This document shows positions 1 to 6,451 of a stretch of DNA of 7,859 nt, one piece after another. Below the pieces are notes generated by a model. The model worked only from the letters and a program-made list of their open reading frames with translations, did not search any database and was not told the origin of the DNA. The first letter of the stretch is position 1, and each line of letters begins with the position of its first letter. The stretch spans positions 1 through 7,859 of the forward strand of contig CABQJX010000125.1 of assembly GCA_902464595.1 (NCBI GenBank), written 5' to 3'. The stretch comes from an uncultured Lachnoclostridium sp. (GTDB taxonomy: Bacteria; Bacillota; Clostridia; Lachnospirales; Lachnospiraceae). The position numbers and the translations under genes were made by a program.

Positions 1-742
1 CCGTACCAGAGAGTTTGAACAGATGGAGCTGGAGTTCTTCTGTAAGCCTGACACCGATTTGGAGTGGTTTGCTTACTGGAAGGAGTTCTGTATTAACTGG
101 TTAAAGAATCTGGGCTTAAAGGACGAAGAGCTGCGTGCAAGAGACCATTCTCCGGAGGAGCTGAGCTTCTACAGCAAGGCTACCACAGATCTGGAATTTC
201 TTTTCCCATTCGGATGGGGCGAGCTGTGGGGCATCGCAGACCGTACCAATTACGACCTGAGCCAGCATCAGAATGTATCCGGCCAGGATATGACCTATTT
301 TGATGATGAGACCAATGAGAGATATATCCCTTACGTTGTTGAGCCTTCCCTGGGAGCAGACCGTGTAACCTTAGCTTTCCTGTGCGCTGCTTACGATGAG
401 GAGGAGATCGGAGAGGGAGATGTGAGAACCGTTCTTCATTTCCATCCGGCTCTGGCTCCGGTCAAGGTGGGGATCTTGCCTCTTTCCAAGAAGTTAAATG
501 CCGGTGCTGAGAAGATTTATGCAGAGCTGTCCAAGTACTACAACTGCGAATTTGATGACCGCGGAAATATTGGAAAGAGATACAGAAGACAGGATGAGAT
601 CGGTACGCCGTTCTGCGTGACCTATGATTTCGATTCCGAGGAGGATCATGCAGTTACTGTCCGCGACAGAGATACCATGGAACAGGTAAGGATCCCGATT
701 GCAGAGTTAAAGGATTATTTTGCAGAGAAATTTATGTTTTAG
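1..742 (+). CDS. glyQS: Glycyl-tRNA synthetase, single-chain class II type (5'-truncated by window edge)
   Basis: This enzyme attaches glycine to tRNA-Gly in the cytoplasm, using ATP, during translation. The reading frame is already open at position 2, so the window carries only about the C-terminal 246 residues of a protein usually near 460 aa. The fragment opens with RTREFEQMELEFF, the end of class II motif 2 in the alpha2-type (non-tetrameric) glycyl enzymes. Motif 3 follows as SLGADRVTLAFL, with its conserved Arg. The C-terminal third (from about LHFHPALAPVKVGILPL) is the anticodon-binding domain shared with His, Pro and Thr enzymes, including the conserved GKRYRRQDEIGTPFCVT stretch. It ends at a TAG and is followed after about 55 nt by a strong terminator, so it closes its own transcription unit. 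The Met at position 23 is internal and not the start. Identification is very secure; only the symbol (glyQS versus glyS) is a naming choice. Confidence 0.96.
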   Translation, partial: RTREFEQMELEFFCKPDTDLEWFAYWKEFCINWLKNLGLKDEELRARDHSPEELSFYSKATTDLEFLFPFGWGELWGIADRTNYDLSQHQNVSGQDMTYFDDETNERYIPYVVEPSLGADRVTLAFLCAAYDEEEIGEGDVRTVLHFHPALAPVKVGILPLSKKLNAGAEKIYAELSKYYNCEFDDRGNIGKRYRRQDEIGTPFCVTYDFDSEEDHAVTVRDRDTMEQVRIPIAELKDYFAEKFMF

Positions 743-797
743 ATTCTATAAACCGTTTATCCGAACGGCCAAAGTCCAAAAGAAGGTTAAGAAGAAG

Positions 798-833
798 CTG
801 TCCTGCGGATTGTATCCGCAGGGCGGTTTTTTT
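798..833 (+). terminator. Intrinsic terminator of glyQS
   Basis: A perfect 8-bp inverted repeat (CCTGCGGA at 802-809, TCCGCAGG at 815-822) encloses a 5-nt TTGTA loop. Two further G-C pairs and two G-U wobbles extend the stem to about 12 bp (798-826). A run of seven T (827-833) follows directly. This is a textbook Rho-independent terminator, placed 55 nt after the glyQS stop codon. Confidence 0.93.
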
Positions 834-939
834 GTGATGCAGTTTTCTGTACCTGGCCCCATTATGATTTTGCCATAGGAGCTAAGAAATCCCGATCCGG
901 TATGGATACAGGAAGTATGCAAAATTTAGAAACCTTTTA

Positions 940-968
940 TAAACATAGGTTCCCGATTGTGATATACT
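940..968 (+). promoter_or_regulatory. Sigma-A-type promoter for the two-component operon
   Basis: A -10 element TATACT (963-968, 5 of 6 consensus) carries an extended -10 TGA at 960-962. A weak -35 element TAAACA (940-945, 4 of 6) lies 17 bp upstream. The expected transcription start is near 975, giving a short leader before the AAGGAGG (987-993) ribosome binding site of the kinase. An imperfectly spaced inverted repeat AACCT/AGGTT (931-935, 947-951) overlaps the -35 and could be an operator, but it is short and may be chance. Confidence 0.6.
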
Positions 969-1001
969 TAAAAATAGTATGATATTAAGGAGGCCGGGGA
1001 G

Positions 1002-2513
1002 ATGAAGCTCAAGACTCGTCTGGGGGCAGCTTTTTTGATTATAACCATTGTGCCCATGATGCTGTTCTATTTTCTGGTGGTGGCGCTCAGCGATTACCAG
1101 ACCAAATCCTTCAGCAGGGAATATGGGCTGACGGAGCAGGTGGAGCTGTTTTCAGGAAACTCTATGCAGATATTCAACCGGATCACAAAGCGTTCCCAGG
1201 AGGAAATGCGAAAGATGCTGGAGCGCAGCCCGGAGAAGTATGAGGATCCCTCGTATCTGGATCGGATCAACCAGGAATTAAACCGTCATTACGCATATCT
1301 GATCGTGAGGAAAGATGGAGACGTGATATACTGCGGCGACAGCAAGGATCCTGGGGAGGGGAAGTTTAGCGCTTCCATCTGCGCCCAGCTGCCCCGATTC
1401 GGCAATATGGACGGAGAGCTGGAGGGAGGAATCTATCTGGACGGGGAGAGCCAGCATCTCATCAAGCAGATGGATTTCTTCTTTCCAGACGGACAGGAGG
1501 GAAGCGCCTTTATCATTTCCAATGTAGATAAACTGATCCCTGAGGTTCGTTCCATGATGGTGGAAATGCTGATCTTAGGAATCACGATCCTGATGGTAGC
1601 GGGGATTGTTCTGACTTTGTGGGTTTACCGGTCGATCCTAAGCCCGTTAAACAAGCTTCAGGAGGCCACCAAGAAGATACGGGACGGCAATCTTGATTTC
1701 ACTCTGGATGTGGACGCGGATGATGAGATCGGGCAGCTGTGCCAGGATTTCGAGGAGATGCGCCTGCGGCTGAAGGAGAATGCAGAGGAGAAGATCCAGT
1801 ATGACAAGGAAAATAAGGAGCTGATCAGCAATATTTCCCATGATCTGAAAACGCCCATCACAGCAATCAAGGGATATGTGGAGGGGATTTTGGACGGGGT
1901 GGCCTCCTCACCGGAAAAGCTGGATCGGTACATTCGTACCATATACAATAAATCCAATGATATGGACCGCCTGATCGATGAGCTGACCTTCTATTCTAAG
2001 ATTGACACCAATAAGATCCCATACACTTTCAATAAGATCAACGTAGCCCAGTATTTCAGGGACTGCGTGGAGGAGGTGGGCCTGGATATGGAGGCCCGTG
2101 GGATTGAGCTTGGATATTTTAACTATGTGGACGAGGAGGTTATGGTGATCGCGGACGCGGAGCAGATGAAGCGGGTGATCAACAATATTATCAGTAATTC
2201 CGTGAAATATCTGGATAAGAAGAAAGGGATCATCAACATCCGTATCAAAGATGTGGGAGACTTTATACAAGTGGAGATTGAGGACAACGGCAAGGGGATC
2301 GCGGCAAAGGATCTGCCCAATATCTTTGACCGGTTTTACCGCACGGATTCCTCACGCAATTCCTCACAGGGAGGCAGCGGCATCGGCCTGTCCATTGTGC
2401 GCAAGATCGTGGAGGATCACGGAGGACGTATATGGGCTACCAGCAAGGAAGGGATTGGGACAGAGATCCACTTTGTTTTAAGAAAATACCAGGAGGTTAT
2501 ACAAAATGAGTAA
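1002..2513 (+). CDS. Membrane-bound sensor histidine kinase
   Basis: This is the sensor of a two-component system; it autophosphorylates on His and passes the phosphate to the regulator encoded next. The 503-aa protein has a first membrane segment at about residues 7-30, an extracytoplasmic domain at about 31-185, and a second membrane segment at about 186-209. A HAMP linker follows at about 210-262, then a HisKA dimerisation domain with H-box ISHDLKTP (phospho-acceptor His280). The HATPase domain shows an N-box around NNIISNS (394-400), G1 DNGKGI (428-433), F-box FDRFYR (442-447) and G2 GGSGIGLSI (457-465). All catalytic motifs are intact. The sensing domain holds two cysteines (111 and 127) and I do not recognise its family; it may be a small Cache/PAS-like fold. 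The start is supported by AAGGAGG 8 nt upstream. The gene overlaps the regulator gene by 8 nt, which suggests translational coupling. The signal and targets cannot be deduced here. Confidence 0.95.
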   Translation: MKLKTRLGAAFLIITIVPMMLFYFLVVALSDYQTKSFSREYGLTEQVELFSGNSMQIFNRITKRSQEEMRKMLERSPEKYEDPSYLDRINQELNRHYAYLIVRKDGDVIYCGDSKDPGEGKFSASICAQLPRFGNMDGELEGGIYLDGESQHLIKQMDFFFPDGQEGSAFIISNVDKLIPEVRSMMVEMLILGITILMVAGIVLTLWVYRSILSPLNKLQEATKKIRDGNLDFTLDVDADDEIGQLCQDFEEMRLRLKENAEEKIQYDKENKELISNISHDLKTPITAIKGYVEGILDGVASSPEKLDRYIRTIYNKSNDMDRLIDELTFYSKIDTNKIPYTFNKINVAQYFRDCVEEVGLDMEARGIELGYFNYVDEEVMVIADAEQMKRVINNIISNSVKYLDKKKGIINIRIKDVGDFIQVEIEDNGKGIAAKDLPNIFDRFYRTDSSRNSSQGGSGIGLSIVRKIVEDHGGRIWATSKEGIGTEIHFVLRKYQEVIQNE

Positions 2514-3195
2514 AATTCTGATCGTGGAAGATGAGGAGAGCATCGCGGAGCTGGAGAAGGATTATCTGGAGCTGTCCGGTTTTGAAGTAGAGATTGAGAA
2601 TGACGGGGATTCCGGCCTGGAAAAGGCTCTGAAGGAAGATTACGATCTGATCATTTTGGATCTCATGCTGCCGGGAACCGATGGGTTTGAGATCTGTAAG
2701 AGGGTGCGCGAAGTAAAAAATACGCCGATCATCATGGTTTCAGCCAAAAAGGAGGATATTGACAAGATCCGGGGGCTGGGCCTGGGCGCTGACGATTACA
2801 TTACCAAGCCTTTCAGCCCCAGCGAGATGGTCGCCAGGGTAAAGGCCCATATGGCCCGCTACGAGCGTCTTATCGGAAGCGGACAGCCTTCCAATGAGAT
2901 CATTGAGATCCGGGGACTGAAAATAGATAAGACAGCCCGCCGGGTATGGATCAATGGGGAAGAAAAGACATTTACCACCAAGGAATTTGACCTTTTGACC
3001 TTCCTTGCCCAAAATCCAAACCATGTGTTCACAAAGGAGGAGCTGTTCAGCAAGATCTGGGATATGGAATCCATCGGCGATATTGCCACTGTGACCGTGC
3101 ACATCAAAAAGATCCGGGAGAAGATTGAGTTTAACACCGCCAAACCACAGTATATTGAGACGATTTGGGGGGTGGGATACCGGTTTAAGGTGTAG
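2506..3195 (+). CDS. OmpR/PhoB-family response regulator
   Basis: This is the DNA-binding output partner of the upstream kinase, acting in the cytoplasm as a phosphorylation-controlled transcription factor. The 229 aa are the usual length for the family. The receiver domain (about residues 1-120) has the acidic pocket E8/D9, the phospho-acceptor D52 in LDLMLPG, the switch Ser79 and the conserved Lys101 in KPF. The C-terminal winged-helix domain (about 131-229) shows the family pattern TTKEFDLLTFLAQNP, the recognition-helix region VTVHIKKIREKIE and the closing WGVGYRFKV. The start is an ATG inside the end of the kinase gene (ATGAGTAA arrangement), with AGGAGG at 2491-2496 and 9 nt spacing. The kinase-then-regulator order is the reverse of the more common regulator-first order in Firmicutes. 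Paralogues are numerous, so no specific symbol is justified. Confidence 0.95.
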   Translation: MSKILIVEDEESIAELEKDYLELSGFEVEIENDGDSGLEKALKEDYDLIILDLMLPGTDGFEICKRVREVKNTPIIMVSAKKEDIDKIRGLGLGADDYITKPFSPSEMVARVKAHMARYERLIGSGQPSNEIIEIRGLKIDKTARRVWINGEEKTFTTKEFDLLTFLAQNPNHVFTKEELFSKIWDMESIGDIATVTVHIKKIREKIEFNTAKPQYIETIWGVGYRFKV

Positions 3196-3234
3196 GTTGA
3201 AGAGCATTGCAATTTATTAAGAAGGATAATTTAT

Positions 3235-3302
3235 AAAAAGGGCGTTCCGAATAAGGCGATGCTTTAGCTAAGTGCTATTGCCTGTCAGGGAATGCTCTTT
3301 TT
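3235..3302 (+). terminator. Long-stem terminator after the response regulator
   Basis: The arms AAAAAGGGCGTTCC (3235-3248) and GGAATGCTCTTTTT (3289-3302) pair over 14 bp with two G-U wobbles. An inner helix, AGGCGAT (3254-3260) with ATTGCCT (3277-3283), continues the structure after a small internal loop. The A-run on the 5' arm and T-run on the 3' arm suggest it could terminate in both directions. It sits 40 nt after the regulator stop codon. An upstream 9-mer can pair with the 3' arm instead (see findings). Confidence 0.82.
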
Positions 3303-3333
3303 GTTATAGTAATAGTTACCATAAAAAAGAATG

Positions 3334-3347
3334 TTCGTAAATACGAA
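3334..3347. promoter_or_regulatory. Perfect short palindrome, possible operator
   Basis: TTCGTA-AA-TACGAA is a perfect 6+6 inverted repeat with a 2-nt centre. It lies in the AT-rich stretch about 100 bp upstream of the ppdK -35 element and just after the preceding terminator. Dyads of this size often bind dimeric regulators. I do not recognise it as the box of a specific regulator, and a chance palindrome in AT-rich DNA is possible. Confidence 0.3.
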
Positions 3348-3445
3348 TAAAAAATGAATATGCGAAAATGACAGAAAAAGAAAGTGCTTACAACTTATTT
3401 TGCAGTAAAATAAACAATTTTTTTCAAAATTTTCCTTGTAAACTC

Positions 3446-3473
3446 TTTACTGGAAAAATGTTTGTGATATAAT
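3446..3473 (+). promoter_or_regulatory. Strong extended -10 promoter of ppdK
   Basis: A perfect -10 TATAAT (3468-3473) is preceded by the extended element TGA (3465-3467). A -35-like TTTACT (3446-3451, 4 of 6) lies 16 bp upstream. The DNA just upstream (about 3395-3440) is rich in A and T runs, as in an UP element. The expected start near 3480 gives ppdK a leader of roughly 120 nt. The features fit a highly expressed gene. Confidence 0.82.
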
Positions 3474-3479
3474 AAACGA

Positions 3480-3602
3480 CGTGGACGGGACGTGGGAATC
3501 ATTGCTCCTGTCTGGTACATGAGCATAGAGATTTTGGACATGCTCCGGTCAAACAGCGGCAGGCTGGGAATCCAGTCTGCTAGAATGAGGAGGAAATAAC
3601 TT
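3480..3602 (+). promoter_or_regulatory. Structured 5' leader of ppdK
   Basis: Three successive hairpins can be drawn. The first pairs 3483-3490 with 3506-3513 (8 bp, two G-U). The second pairs GAGCAT (3521-3526) with ATGCTC (3540-3545). The third pairs GCAGGCTGG (3559-3567) with CCAGTCTGC (3572-3580), 9 bp with one G-U and a GAAT loop. The last stem ends only 6 nt before the ribosome binding site GAGGAGG (3587-3593). The octamer TGGGAATC occurs twice (3493-3500 and 3565-3572). I do not recognise a known riboswitch consensus. The leader may be regulatory or simply stabilise the mRNA. No T-tract follows the hairpins, so they do not form an obvious terminator. Confidence 0.45.
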
Positions 3603-6227
3603 ATGGCAACAAAGTGGGTTTATTTGTTCAGCGAAGGTAACGCAACCATGAGGAATCTCTTAGGCGGCAAGGGTGCAAACCTGGCAGAGATGACAAACCT
3701 GGGCTTACCTGTACCACAGGGTTTTACAATTACAACTGAGGCCTGCACGCAGTACTATGAGGATGGCAGAAAGATCAATGACGAGATCATGGGCCAGATC
3801 ATGGAGCACATCGGAAAGATGGAGGAGATCACAGGCAAGAAGTTCGGCGACAAAGAAAATCCGCTGTTAGTTTCTGTTCGTTCCGGTGCAAGAGCTTCCA
3901 TGCCAGGTATGATGGATACCATCTTAAACCTGGGCCTTAATGAGGAGGTAGTAGAGGTTCTGGCTGCAAAGTCCGGCAATCCGCGCTGGGCTTGGGACTG
4001 CTACAGAAGATTTATCCAGATGTTCTCTGATGTAGTTATGGAGGTTGGCAAAAAGTACTTCGAGGAGCTCATCGATAAGATGAAGGCTGAGAAGGGCGTT
4101 ACACAGGATGTGGAGCTGACCGCAGAGGATTTACATGAGTTAGCAAATCAGTTTAAGGCTGAATATAAGGAAAAGATCGGAAAAGATTTCCCAACCGATC
4201 CAAAAGAGCAGTTAATGGAAGCCATCAAAGCTGTATTCCGTTCCTGGGATAACCCAAGAGCAAACGTATACCGCCGCGACAATGACATCCCATACTCCTG
4301 GGGTACTGCTGTAAACGTACAGATGATGGCTTTTGGAAATATGGGCGAGACCTCCGGTACAGGCGTTGCATTTACCCGTGACCCAGCAACCGGTGAGAAG
4401 CACCTGATGGGTGAGTTCCTGATGAACGCACAGGGCGAGGACGTAGTTGCCGGCGTGCGTACACCACAGAAGATCGACCAGTTAAAGGAAGTTATGCCAG
4501 AGGTTTATGAGCAGTTCGTTGGAATCTGCCATACCCTGGAGGATCATTACAGAGATATGCAGGATATGGAGTTTACCATTGAGGACAGGAAGCTTTATAT
4601 GCTCCAGACCCGTAATGGTAAGAGAACTGCAAAGGCTGCATTAAAGATCGCCTGCGATTTAGTAGATGAGGGCATGATCGATGAGAAGAAGGCAGTTCAG
4701 ATGATCGATCCTCGTAATCTGGACACCCTGCTTCACCCACAGTTTGACGCAGCTGCCCTTAAAAAGGCTGAGCCGGTAGCAAAGGCTCTGGCTGCTTCCC
4801 CAGGCGCTGCCTGCGGTAAGATTGTATTTACAGCTGAGGATGCAAAGGCATGGAAGGAGAAGGGCGAGAAGGTTGTCCTGGTTCGTCTTGAGACATCCCC
4901 AGAGGATATTGAAGGTATGAAGGCTGCTCAGGGTATCCTGACTGTCCGCGGCGGTATGACCAGCCATGCAGCAGTTGTTGCACGTGGAATGGGAACCTGC
5001 TGTGTATCCGGCTGCTCTGAGATTGCTATGGACGAGGCAAACAAGAAGTTTACCCTGGCTGGTAAGGAGTACCATGAGGGTGACTGGCTGTCCATCGACG
5101 GCTCCACTGGAAAGATCTACGACGGTGTTATCCCAACTGTGGATGCTACCATCGCAGGAGAGTTCGGAAGGATCATGGCATGGGCCGACAAGTACAGAAG
5201 ATTACAGGTTCGTACCAATGCCGACACCCCAAATGATGCAAGAAAGGCACGTGAGCTGGGAGCAGAGGGAATCGGCCTTTGCCGTACCGAGCACATGTTC
5301 TTTGAGGGCAACCGTATCGACGCATTCCGTGAGATGATCTGTTCTGAGACACTGGAGGAGAGAGAAGCAGCATTGGAGAAGATCCTTCCTGAGCAGCAGG
5401 GAGATTTCGAGAAGCTGTATGAGGCTCTTGAGGGCAACCCTGTTACCATCCGTTTCCTGGATCCGCCTCTGCATGAGTTCGTTCCTACTGAGGAGGAGGA
5501 CATCAAGAAGCTGGCTGATGCCCAGGGCAAGAGCGTTGAGACCATTAAGAATATCATCAACTCCCTTCATGAGTTCAACCCGATGATGGGACACCGCGGA
5601 TGCCGTCTGGCTGTTACCTATCCAGAGATCGCTAAGATGCAGACAAAGGCAGTGATCCGTGCAGCGATCAACGTACAGAAGGCTCATCCAGATTGGAATG
5701 TTATGCCTGAGATCATGATCCCTCTCATTGGCGACATCAAAGAGTTAAAATACGTAAAGAAATTTGTTGTTGAGACAGCTGACGCTGAGATTGCAGCAGC
5801 AGGAATTGACCTGAAGTATGAGGTGGGAACCATGATCGAGATCCCGAGAGCTGCCCTTACAGCTGACGAGATCGCAAAAGAGGCTGAGTTCTTCTGCTTT
5901 GGTACAAATGACCTTACCCAGATGACTTACGGCTTCTCCCGTGATGATGCAGGCAAGTTCTTAGATGCTTACTATGATGCTAAGATCTTTGAGAACGACC
6001 CATTTGCTAAGTTAGATCAGACTGGCGTGGGCAAGCTGATGGAGATGTCCATTCAGTTAGGAAAGAGCCAGCGCCCAGACCTTCATGTAGGTATCTGCGG
6101 TGAGCACGGCGGTGATCCTACTTCCGTTGAGTTCTGCCACAGAATCGGACTGGATTATGTATCCTGCTCCCCATTCCGTGTGCCGATCGCAAGATTAGCA
6201 GCAGCTCAGGCAGCGCTTGCTGAATAG
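3603..6227 (+). CDS. ppdK: Pyruvate, phosphate dikinase
   Basis: This cytoplasmic enzyme interconverts ATP + Pi + pyruvate with AMP + PPi + PEP (EC 2.7.9.1). In anaerobes it often serves PPi-linked glycolysis or PEP formation. At 874 aa it is full length. The N-terminal ATP-binding domain (about 1-340) has LLGGKGANL (Lys23), SVRSGA (Arg93), Glu323 and Arg337. The swivelling phosphohistidine domain (about 390-510) has GGMTSHAAVVARG with catalytic His455. The C-terminal PEP/pyruvate barrel (about 530-874) has Arg561, Arg617, Glu746, Asn769-Asp770 and catalytic Cys832 in GICGEHGGD. These fit the residues described for the Clostridium symbiosum enzyme. The start is set by GAGGAGG at 3587-3593, 9 nt upstream, and the family-like N-terminus MATKWVYLF. 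The gene is monocistronic, with its own promoter, leader and terminator. Arginine codons are mostly CGT, CGC or AGA, as expected for high expression. No PPDK regulatory protein gene is adjacent. Confidence 0.98.
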   Translation: MATKWVYLFSEGNATMRNLLGGKGANLAEMTNLGLPVPQGFTITTEACTQYYEDGRKINDEIMGQIMEHIGKMEEITGKKFGDKENPLLVSVRSGARASMPGMMDTILNLGLNEEVVEVLAAKSGNPRWAWDCYRRFIQMFSDVVMEVGKKYFEELIDKMKAEKGVTQDVELTAEDLHELANQFKAEYKEKIGKDFPTDPKEQLMEAIKAVFRSWDNPRANVYRRDNDIPYSWGTAVNVQMMAFGNMGETSGTGVAFTRDPATGEKHLMGEFLMNAQGEDVVAGVRTPQKIDQLKEVMPEVYEQFVGICHTLEDHYRDMQDMEFTIEDRKLYMLQTRNGKRTAKAALKIACDLVDEGMIDEKKAVQMIDPRNLDTLLHPQFDAAALKKAEPVAKALAASPGAACGKIVFTAEDAKAWKEKGEKVVLVRLETSPEDIEGMKAAQGILTVRGGMTSHAAVVARGMGTCCVSGCSEIAMDEANKKFTLAGKEYHEGDWLSIDGSTGKIYDGVIPTVDATIAGEFGRIMAWADKYRRLQVRTNADTPNDARKARELGAEGIGLCRTEHMFFEGNRIDAFREMICSETLEEREAALEKILPEQQGDFEKLYEALEGNPVTIRFLDPPLHEFVPTEEEDIKKLADAQGKSVETIKNIINSLHEFNPMMGHRGCRLAVTYPEIAKMQTKAVIRAAINVQKAHPDWNVMPEIMIPLIGDIKELKYVKKFVVETADAEIAAAGIDLKYEVGTMIEIPRAALTADEIAKEAEFFCFGTNDLTQMTYGFSRDDAGKFLDAYYDAKIFENDPFAKLDQTGVGKLMEMSIQLGKSQRPDLHVGICGEHGGDPTSVEFCHRIGLDYVSCSPFRVPIARLAAAQAALAE

Positions 6228-6261
6228 GTATGGGAAGGAAATATTTATTTTAAGTGATATG

Positions 6262-6306
6262 CAAAAGAATCCGTCTATCGAGTTGCTCGGTAGGCGGATT
6301 CTTTTG
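6262..6306 (+). terminator. Terminator of ppdK, 21-bp stem
   Basis: The arms 6262-6282 and 6286-6306 are complementary over 21 bp with only two G-U wobbles, closed by a 3-nt TTG loop. The base of the stem has AAAA on the 5' side and TTTT on the 3' side, with more T (TCTTT) shortly after. It lies 34 nt after the ppdK stop. The symmetry suggests it may also work on the opposite strand. Confidence 0.87.
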
Positions 6307-6375
6307 GCTCTTTGCTAAGTGTTGGGAAAAATGTTTTTACGCTGATGAATCCAAAACAGGTGGGGAAAATAAGTG

Positions 6376-6404
6376 TGGAAAACAATCGGACAAAATGATA
6401 TGAT
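6376..6404 (+). promoter_or_regulatory. Extended -10 promoter of the nucleoside operon
   Basis: A -10 TATGAT (6399-6404, 5 of 6) has the extended element TGA (6396-6398). A -35-like TGGAAA (6376-6381, 4 of 6) lies 17 bp upstream. The expected transcription start near 6411 leaves only about 8 nt before the first in-frame ATG (6419), which supports the downstream start at 6452. Confidence 0.65.
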
Positions 6405-6437
6405 ACTAACATAGAAACATGCAGAACGTCCGCAGAG

Positions 6438-6444
6438 AAAGGGG
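6438..6444 (+). promoter_or_regulatory. Ribosome binding site that sets the uridine phosphorylase start
   Basis: AAAGGGG lies 7 nt before the ATG at 6452. The earlier in-frame ATG at 6419 has no purine-rich Shine-Dalgarno sequence before it and falls almost on the predicted transcription start. The start at 6452 is therefore preferred. Confidence 0.75.
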
Positions 6445-6451
6445 AAATAGT

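Noticed and set aside
1647..2320. Several open frames on the - strand inside the kinase gene
   Set aside because: They are shadows of a clearly coding + strand gene, lack ribosome binding sites and show no family resemblance.
2251..2481. A + strand 76-codon frame inside the 3' end of the kinase gene
   Set aside because: It overlaps the intact HATPase motifs in another frame and its product is low-complexity and unrecognised.
3480..3602. Possible T-box, ZTP, guanidine, glycine or c-di-GMP riboswitch before ppdK
   Set aside because: None of the conserved core sequences of these classes could be matched by eye, so only a generic structured leader is reported.
4659..5687. Long - strand and alternate-frame open frames inside ppdK
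   Set aside because: ppdK has strong codon bias and intact motifs throughout; the other frames are by-products, with Ser/Leu/Cys-rich translations and no start signals.
6374..6382. TGTGGAAAA resembles a DnaA box on the reverse strand (TTTTCCACA)
   Set aside because: It is a single copy with a mismatch to TTATCCACA, overlaps a promoter -35, and there are no origin genes nearby.
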